Shown: positions 60,152-64,000 of the stretch, piece by piece | Layout: the number at the start of each line of letters is the position of its first letter | Position numbering within the stretch: position 1 is the first letter of the stretch | From: Frigoribacterium sp. PvP032 | GTDB lineage: Bacteria > Actinomycetota > Actinomycetes > Actinomycetales > Microbacteriaceae | Length of the DNA: 64,000 nucleotides | Direction: 5' to 3' | Assembly (NCBI RefSeq): GCF_017833035.1 | Contig: NZ_JAFIBM010000001.1 | Location: 2,439,762-2,503,761, forward strand | Notes under the pieces: generated by a model | The model's database searches: none | Told to the model about the DNA's origin: nothing | Seen by the model: only the letters and a program-made list of their open reading frames with translations | Made by a program: the position numbers and the translations under genes

Positions 60152-60427
60152 ATGCCGAAGGACGACGCACCCCCGCAGCTGAAGAACCCCGAGATGTACG
60201 AGGCCCTGCGCGACGAGGGCAACTCGAAGGAGAAGTCGGCGCGCATCTCCAACGCTGCTGCTCAGAAGGGCAACAGCGAGGAGAAGGTCGCGGCGAAGGG
60301 CGGCCGGTCGGGCTCGTACGACGACTGGACCGTCGACGACCTGCGCGGCCGCGCGAAGGAGCTTGGGCTCAGCGGCTACAGCGACGCCAAGAAGGACGAC
60401 CTGATCGAGATGCTGCGCGACCACTGA
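60152..60427 (+). CDS. Small SAP/Rho-N-like DNA-associated protein (DUF7218 type)
   Basis: The 91-residue protein has an N-terminal NPEMYEALRDEGNSKEKSARISN stretch, followed by a C-terminal SAP-like helix pair (WTVDDLRGRAKELGLSGYSDAKKDDLIEMLR) typical of Rho-N/SAP motifs that bind nucleic acid. It converges with ku, 25 bp between stops. The same kind of protein is often near ku/ligD in Actinobacteria, suggesting a helper in end-joining, but that role is inferred. Confidence 0.82.
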   Translation: MPKDDAPPQLKNPEMYEALRDEGNSKEKSARISNAAAQKGNSEEKVAAKGGRSGSYDDWTVDDLRGRAKELGLSGYSDAKKDDLIEMLRDH

Positions 60428-60451
60428 GGTCGCGGCGGCGAGGTCGGCCCG

Positions 60452-61489
60452 TCAGCTCGCCTTCTTCTCCGCGGCTGGCTTCTTCTCCGCGGCTGGCTTC
60501 TTCTTCGCTGCCGGCTTCTTCTTCGCCGCCGGCTCCTTCTTGGCGGCCGTCTTCCTCTCGGCGGGCTCCTTCGCGGCGGGCTTCTTGGCGGCAGGCTTCT
60601 TGGCGGCAGGTTCCTTCGTCGCGGCAGGTTCCTTCCTCGCCGCCGGCTTCTTCGCCGGGGCCTTCCTCGCGCCCGACCGGCTGCGCTCCACCGACTGGCG
60701 GAGCGCCTCCATCAGGTCGATCACCTCGCCGTCGCCCGATCCGTCGCCGTCCTCGTCGTCGTCGTCCCCCGAGCGGCCGAAGGTCGCGTCCGTGTCGAGC
60801 GACTCGCCCTGCTCGAGCTTGGCGTCGATGAGCTTGCGGAGCTCCTCCTGGTAGTCGTCGCCGAACTGCGACGGGTCGAAGTCGTCGCCGAGCGACTCGA
60901 CCAGGGAGCCGGACATGTCGAGCTCCTTGCCGCTGATCCGCACCTTGTCGTCCAGCACGGGGAACCGCGCCTCACGGACCTCGTCGTCCCAGAGCAGCGT
61001 CTGCAGCACGAGCACGTTGCCGCGGACGCGCAGCGCGGCGAGCCGGGTCTTCTGCCGCAGCGAGAAGTGCACGATCGCCGTGCGGTCGGTCTCCTCGAGG
61101 GTGCGGCGCAGCAGCACGTAGGCCTTCGGCGACGCCGAGTCGGGCTCGAGGAAGTAGCTGCGGTCGAACATCAGCGGGTCGAGCTGGTCGGTGGGCACGA
61201 ACTCGAGCACGTCGATCTCGCGCGAGCGCTCCTCAGGGAGCGACTTCAGGTCGTCGGCGGTGATCACGACCGTGCGGTCGCCGTCGTCGAACGCCTTGTC
61301 GATGTGCTCGTAGTCGACGACCTTGCCGCAGATCTCGCACTTGCGCTGGTACCGGATCCGACCGCCGTCGGCGTCGTGCACCTGGTGCAGCGAGACGTCG
61401 TGGTCCTCGGTGGCGCTGTAGAGCTTCACGGGCACGTTGACGAGCCCGAACGTGATCGCGCCCTTCCAGATCGATCGCATGACGGTCAT
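60452..61489 (-). CDS. ku: Ku protein, non-homologous end joining
   Basis: The 345-residue Ku homodimer subunit rings DNA ends and recruits LigD. The Ku core starts SIWKGAITFGLVNVPVKLYSATEDHD and has HQVHDADGGRIRYQRKCEICGKVVDYEHIDKAF and the YFLEPDS/KAYVLLRRTLEE block, about residues 5-255. A 75-residue tail follows, made of Lys/Ala/Pro repeats (KKPAA), encoded by imperfect 18-bp repeats. The tail should bind DNA, like lysine-rich Ku tails in other actinobacteria. ATG at 61489 has GGAGG three nt upstream; ATG at 61480 (MRSIWKG) is the alternative. LigD is only about 1.2 kb away, on the other strand. Confidence 0.94.
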   Translation of the reverse strand: MTVMRSIWKGAITFGLVNVPVKLYSATEDHDVSLHQVHDADGGRIRYQRKCEICGKVVDYEHIDKAFDDGDRTVVITADDLKSLPEERSREIDVLEFVPTDQLDPLMFDRSYFLEPDSASPKAYVLLRRTLEETDRTAIVHFSLRQKTRLAALRVRGNVLVLQTLLWDDEVREARFPVLDDKVRISGKELDMSGSLVESLGDDFDPSQFGDDYQEELRKLIDAKLEQGESLDTDATFGRSGDDDDEDGDGSGDGEVIDLMEALRQSVERSRSGARKAPAKKPAARKEPAATKEPAAKKPAAKKPAAKEPAERKTAAKKEPAAKKKPAAKKKPAAEKKPAAEKKAS

Positions 61490-61572
61490 GTTCCTCCGCA
61501 TGCGCTCCGAATGACCGCCGTGCGGGTACAAGGCCCGGACACGTCCCCCGCCAGGCGGGCACCGTGGAGCGC

Positions 61573-62460
61573 ATGAGCCAATACGACAAGAAGAACCCGG
61601 TCGACCTGTACCCCGCACCGCCGTTCCCGAAGCAGGAGCAGTCGCTGCCGGGCGAGGCCTGGAAGATGGACCCGAAGCCCGACCACGGCGAGACCAGCTA
61701 CGTCGGCAAGGAGCGCCTCGTCGGCTTCCGCGGCCTCGTGACCGGCGGCGACTCCGGCATCGGCCGCGCCGCCGCCATCGCCCTCAGCCGCGAGGGCGCC
61801 GACCTCGTGCTGAGCTACCTGCCCAGCGAGCAGGCCGACGCCGAGGAGGTGCGCGATCTGCTCGAGGGCGAGGGCCGTCGCGTCGTCCTGGTGCCCGGCG
61901 ACATCTCGGACGAGCAGTACTGCAGGGACCTCGTCGCGAAGGCCGTCGAGGAGCTCGGCGGGCTCGACACGCTCGTCATGGTCGCCGGCCGCATGAAGAG
62001 CAACGACGACATCCTCACGCTCACCACCGAGGACATCGACTCGACCATCAAGACCAACGTCTACTCGCTGTTCTGGCTGTCGCAGGCGGTCATCCCGCAC
62101 CTCGAGCCCGGCTCGTCGATCGTCACGACCGGCTCGGTGCAGGGCACGCAGCCGAGCCCCGACAAGATCGACTACGCGCTGACGAAGGGTGCCATCGGCG
62201 TCTTCACCGCGGGCCTCGCGCAGCAGCTCGCCCCCAAGGGCATCCGCGTCAACCAGGTCTCGCCCGGCCCGGTGTGGACGCCGCTGCAGCCCGGCTCGGA
62301 CGACGCCGAGACCGTGTCGGAGTTCGGCGGCCAGGCGCCGTACGGCCGCCCCGGCCAGCCGGCCGAGCTGGCCGCGGCCTACGTGCACCTCGTGAGCCCT
62401 GAGTCGAGCTACACCTCGGGTGCGACCATCACGATCGCGGGGGCCATGCCGGCGGTCTGA
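61573..62460 (+). CDS. Short-chain dehydrogenase/reductase (YdaD/GSP39-like)
   Basis: The 295-residue SDR belongs to the longer-N-terminus group of general stress proteins. A 40-residue lead (PFPKQEQSLPGEAWKMDPKPDHGE) is followed by the coenzyme motif VTGGDSGIGRAAAIALS, LVMVAGRM, catalytic Ser in TTGSVQGTQ and Tyr/Lys in YALTKGA. The substrate is unknown. ATG at 61573 is preferred to GTG at 61564. It lies between ku and ligD, possibly part of a stress island. Confidence 0.9.
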   Translation: MSQYDKKNPVDLYPAPPFPKQEQSLPGEAWKMDPKPDHGETSYVGKERLVGFRGLVTGGDSGIGRAAAIALSREGADLVLSYLPSEQADAEEVRDLLEGEGRRVVLVPGDISDEQYCRDLVAKAVEELGGLDTLVMVAGRMKSNDDILTLTTEDIDSTIKTNVYSLFWLSQAVIPHLEPGSSIVTTGSVQGTQPSPDKIDYALTKGAIGVFTAGLAQQLAPKGIRVNQVSPGPVWTPLQPGSDDAETVSEFGGQAPYGRPGQPAELAAAYVHLVSPESSYTSGATITIAGAMPAV

Positions 62461-62489
62461 CCGGCACCGCGCCTCCTCGGCTCCGCTCG

Positions 62490-62521
62490 CGGCCCGCTCC
62501 CCCGTCCAGGCGGGGAGGCGG
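62490..62521. terminator. Hairpin after SDR gene
   Basis: CCCGCTCCCC pairs imperfectly with GGGGAGGCGGG around a short loop, 30-60 bp past the stop. Confidence 0.45.
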
Positions 62522-62606
62522 GCCGCCGCAGTCCGCGGACGCCACCACACACGGTGTGTGCCGCACAGAACACGCCGCGAGCATGATCGAGGTAGCTGCA
62601 CCCCGT

Positions 62607-62676
62607 CGAGGGCGGGTCGCCCGCACCGAGGGCGGGTCGCTCGCTACCCGCCCTCGACGCAACGGACCCGCCCTCG
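62607..62676. repeat. Type A four-half-site intergenic element, copy 4
   Basis: CGAGGGCGGGTC lies at 62607 and 62627, TACCCGCCCTCG at 62645 and GACCCGCCCTCG at 62665. Spacers are 8, 6 and 8 nt. It is followed by GGCA-type short repeats (62705-62723). Confidence 0.9.
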
Positions 62677-62743
62677 ACGAAGCGCGCGGGCGGGAGGCGG
62701 CGGGTAGGCAGGCAGGCAGGCAGACGACACGAGGAGGCGGCGG

Positions 62744-64000
62744 ATGGCCAGCAAGGGACGCGGCGAGCGCGTGCAGGTCGGCGGGCACACGCTGCAGCTC
62801 ACCAACCTCGACAAGGTGCTGTACCCCGCGAGCGGCACGACGAAGGCGGACGTCCTCGGCTACTACGCCTCCGTCGCGGAGTGGATGCTGCCGCACGTCG
62901 AGGGGCGTCCCGCGACGCGGAAGCGCTGGGTGAACGGGGTCGACGGCGAGGTGTTCTTCGAGAAGAACCTGCCCGACTCCGCACCCGACTGGGTCGCCCG
63001 GCACGAGATCGAGCACAAGGACCACGCGAACGTCTACCCGATGGTCAACGACCTCGCGACGCTCACCTGGCTGGCGCAGGTCGCCGCTCTCGAGGTGCAC
63101 GTGCCCCAGTGGCGCTTCGGCCCGCGCGGCGCGCAGCGGAACCCCGACCGGCTCGTGCTCGACCTCGACCCGGGCGAGGGCGTCGGCCTGGCCGAGTGCG
63201 TCGAGGTCGCGCAGCTGCTGCGGCCCCTGCTCGACGGGATGGGCCTCGAGCTCGTGCCGGTGACGAGCGGCAGCAAGGGCGTGCACCTCTACGCGCGGCT
63301 CGACGGGAAGCAGACGAGCGCGCAGGTGAGCGACGTCGCCCACGAGCTCGCCCGGGCCGTCGAGGCCGACCACCCCGACCTCGTGCTGAGCACGATGGGC
63401 AAGGCCGACCGCCACGGCAAGGTGCTGCTCGACTGGTCGCAGAACAACGGCAACAAGACGACGGTCGCGCCGTACTCGCTGCGCGGCCGCGAGCGCCCGA
63501 CCGTCGCGATGCCGCGCACCTGGCGCGAGCTGGCGTCGAAGCAGCTGCGGCAGCTCGAGTACACCGAGGTGCTGGAGCGGCTGAGGCGCCGCGGAGATCC
63601 CCTGGCCGACGTGTCGAGCGGCACTCCGGTGCCCCCAGGAGAGCTCGGCGACGACATGCGCAACACCGAGTCGCCCGAGCACGAGCACGACGACGACACG
63701 GCGACGGGCGGCGACGGAGAGAAGCGCGAGGGGCGCGACCGCCTCGCGAAGTACCGCTCGATGCGCGACGCGTCGAAGACCGCCGAGCCGGTCCCCGCCG
63801 CCGCACCGCCGACGAGCGACGGCCGCAGCTTCGTCATCCAGGAGCACCACGCCAGCCGCCTGCACTGGGACTTCCGCCTCGAGCACGACGGCGTCCTCGT
63901 CAGCTGGGCCCTGCCCAAGGGCGAGCCGGACGACCCCGGCACGAACCACCTCGCGGTGATGACCGAGGACCACCCGCTCGAGTACGGCACCTTCGAGGGC
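62744..64000 (+). CDS. ligD: ATP-dependent DNA ligase LigD (polymerase and phosphoesterase parts), cut by window edge
   Basis: The frame stays open to the last base. Residues about 1-290 are the primase-like polymerase domain, with VLDLDPGEG (catalytic acidic pair), SGSKGVHLYARLDG and KVLLDWSQNN. A linker of about 60 acidic residues leads to the 3'-phosphoesterase domain (SFVIQEHHASRLHWDFRLEHDGVLVSWALPKG), which provides the metal-binding His and Asp. The ligase domain must lie downstream. Polymerase-phosphoesterase-ligase order is the mycobacterial type. The protein joins broken DNA ends held by Ku. ATG at 62744 has GAGGAGG six nt upstream; here the octamer AGGAGGCG doubles as the ribosome-binding site. 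Confidence 0.94.
   Translation, partial: MASKGRGERVQVGGHTLQLTNLDKVLYPASGTTKADVLGYYASVAEWMLPHVEGRPATRKRWVNGVDGEVFFEKNLPDSAPDWVARHEIEHKDHANVYPMVNDLATLTWLAQVAALEVHVPQWRFGPRGAQRNPDRLVLDLDPGEGVGLAECVEVAQLLRPLLDGMGLELVPVTSGSKGVHLYARLDGKQTSAQVSDVAHELARAVEADHPDLVLSTMGKADRHGKVLLDWSQNNGNKTTVAPYSLRGRERPTVAMPRTWRELASKQLRQLEYTEVLERLRRRGDPLADVSSGTPVPPGELGDDMRNTESPEHEHDDDTATGGDGEKREGRDRLAKYRSMRDASKTAEPVPAAAPPTSDGRSFVIQEHHASRLHWDFRLEHDGVLVSWALPKGEPDDPGTNHLAVMTEDHPLEYGTFEG

Noticed and set aside
57343-60252. Very long antisense open frame opposite GH15 end and phosphoketolase
   Set aside because: The plus-strand phosphoketolase is clear from many family motifs. Long antisense frames are expected at this G+C content and this one has no recognised domain.
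1-64000. tRNA, rRNA, riboswitch or insertion-sequence genes
   Set aside because: I looked for tRNA-like cloverleafs, rRNA segments, known riboswitch cores and transposase motifs (DDE) and saw none. A dedicated search (tRNAscan, Infernal) would be decisive.
1-64000. FtsK-orienting (KOPS-like) role for AGGAGGCG
   Set aside because: A polar motif should be strongly strand-biased, but the two orientations are about equally common here by eye.

Overview
The window is very GC-rich chromosomal DNA (above 70 % G+C by eye) packed with genes on both strands, from a high-GC Gram-positive bacterium. A member of the Microbacteriaceae or a near relative is the best fit (inference). The reasons are a mycoredoxin, a maltokinase, a Ku/LigD pair with polymerase-first domain order, an LAXTG-type sortase signal, many GTG/TTG starts and many leaderless promoters. 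No rRNA, tRNA, CRISPR array, prophage or insertion sequence was recognised, so this reads as ordinary chromosome with an unusual load of intergenic repeats.

Layout. 1-2.7 kb: end of an M4 metalloprotease, its emfourin inhibitor, a His-rich membrane protein, then a DinB protein. 2.7-10.5 kb: HelD RNA polymerase recycler, FKBP-aldo/keto reductase operon, MFS exporter, PrsW protease, YihY membrane protein. 10.7-17.9 kb: two secreted polysaccharide-degrading enzymes (a modular GH30 with an LAFTG anchor and a GH10 lipoprotein) flanking a cytidine deaminase and a GNAT acetyltransferase. 17.9-23.9 kb: two-component operon with a secreted Cys protein, a membrane protein, an LCP ligase and an LRR protein. 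23.9-34.7 kb: aspartate ammonia-lyase, MFS transporter, PiT phosphate transporter, carboxylesterase, CPA1 antiporter, YhgE-like membrane protein. 34.7-45.2 kb: Nudix hydrolase, oligopeptidase B, DUF1697, CYTH, maltokinase, PoxB, mycoredoxin, VOC protein. 45.3-54.7 kb: SNF2 ATPase, APH-fold kinase, FUSC protein, two alpha/beta hydrolases, Dps, FAD reductase. 54.7-60.1 kb: SMP-30 lactonase, and a GH15 glucosidase translationally coupled to phosphoketolase. 60.1-64 kb: a SAP-like DNA-binding protein, Ku, an SDR and the start of LigD.

Together the genes suggest a free-living or plant/soil-associated aerobe. It digests plant polysaccharides (GH30, GH10), runs a phosphoketolase route alongside pyruvate oxidation (Xfp, PoxB), and invests in stress survival (Dps, HelD, mycoredoxin, NHEJ repair).

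The most unusual content is non-coding. First, at least four copies of an intergenic element carry the 12-mer CGAGGGCGGGTC twice direct and twice inverted with conserved 8/6/8-nt spacing (one copy lacks the last site). Other element families (cores GCACCCCG, GGCGGGTCACAGTCG, TCAGGA/TCCTGA) share the same roughly 20-bp layout. Second, the octamer AGGAGGCG/CGCCTCCT occurs roughly 70 times by eye, in both orientations and all reading frames. It is also built as inverted pairs into transcription terminators, which recalls DNA-uptake sequences. Neither is something I can name from known systems.
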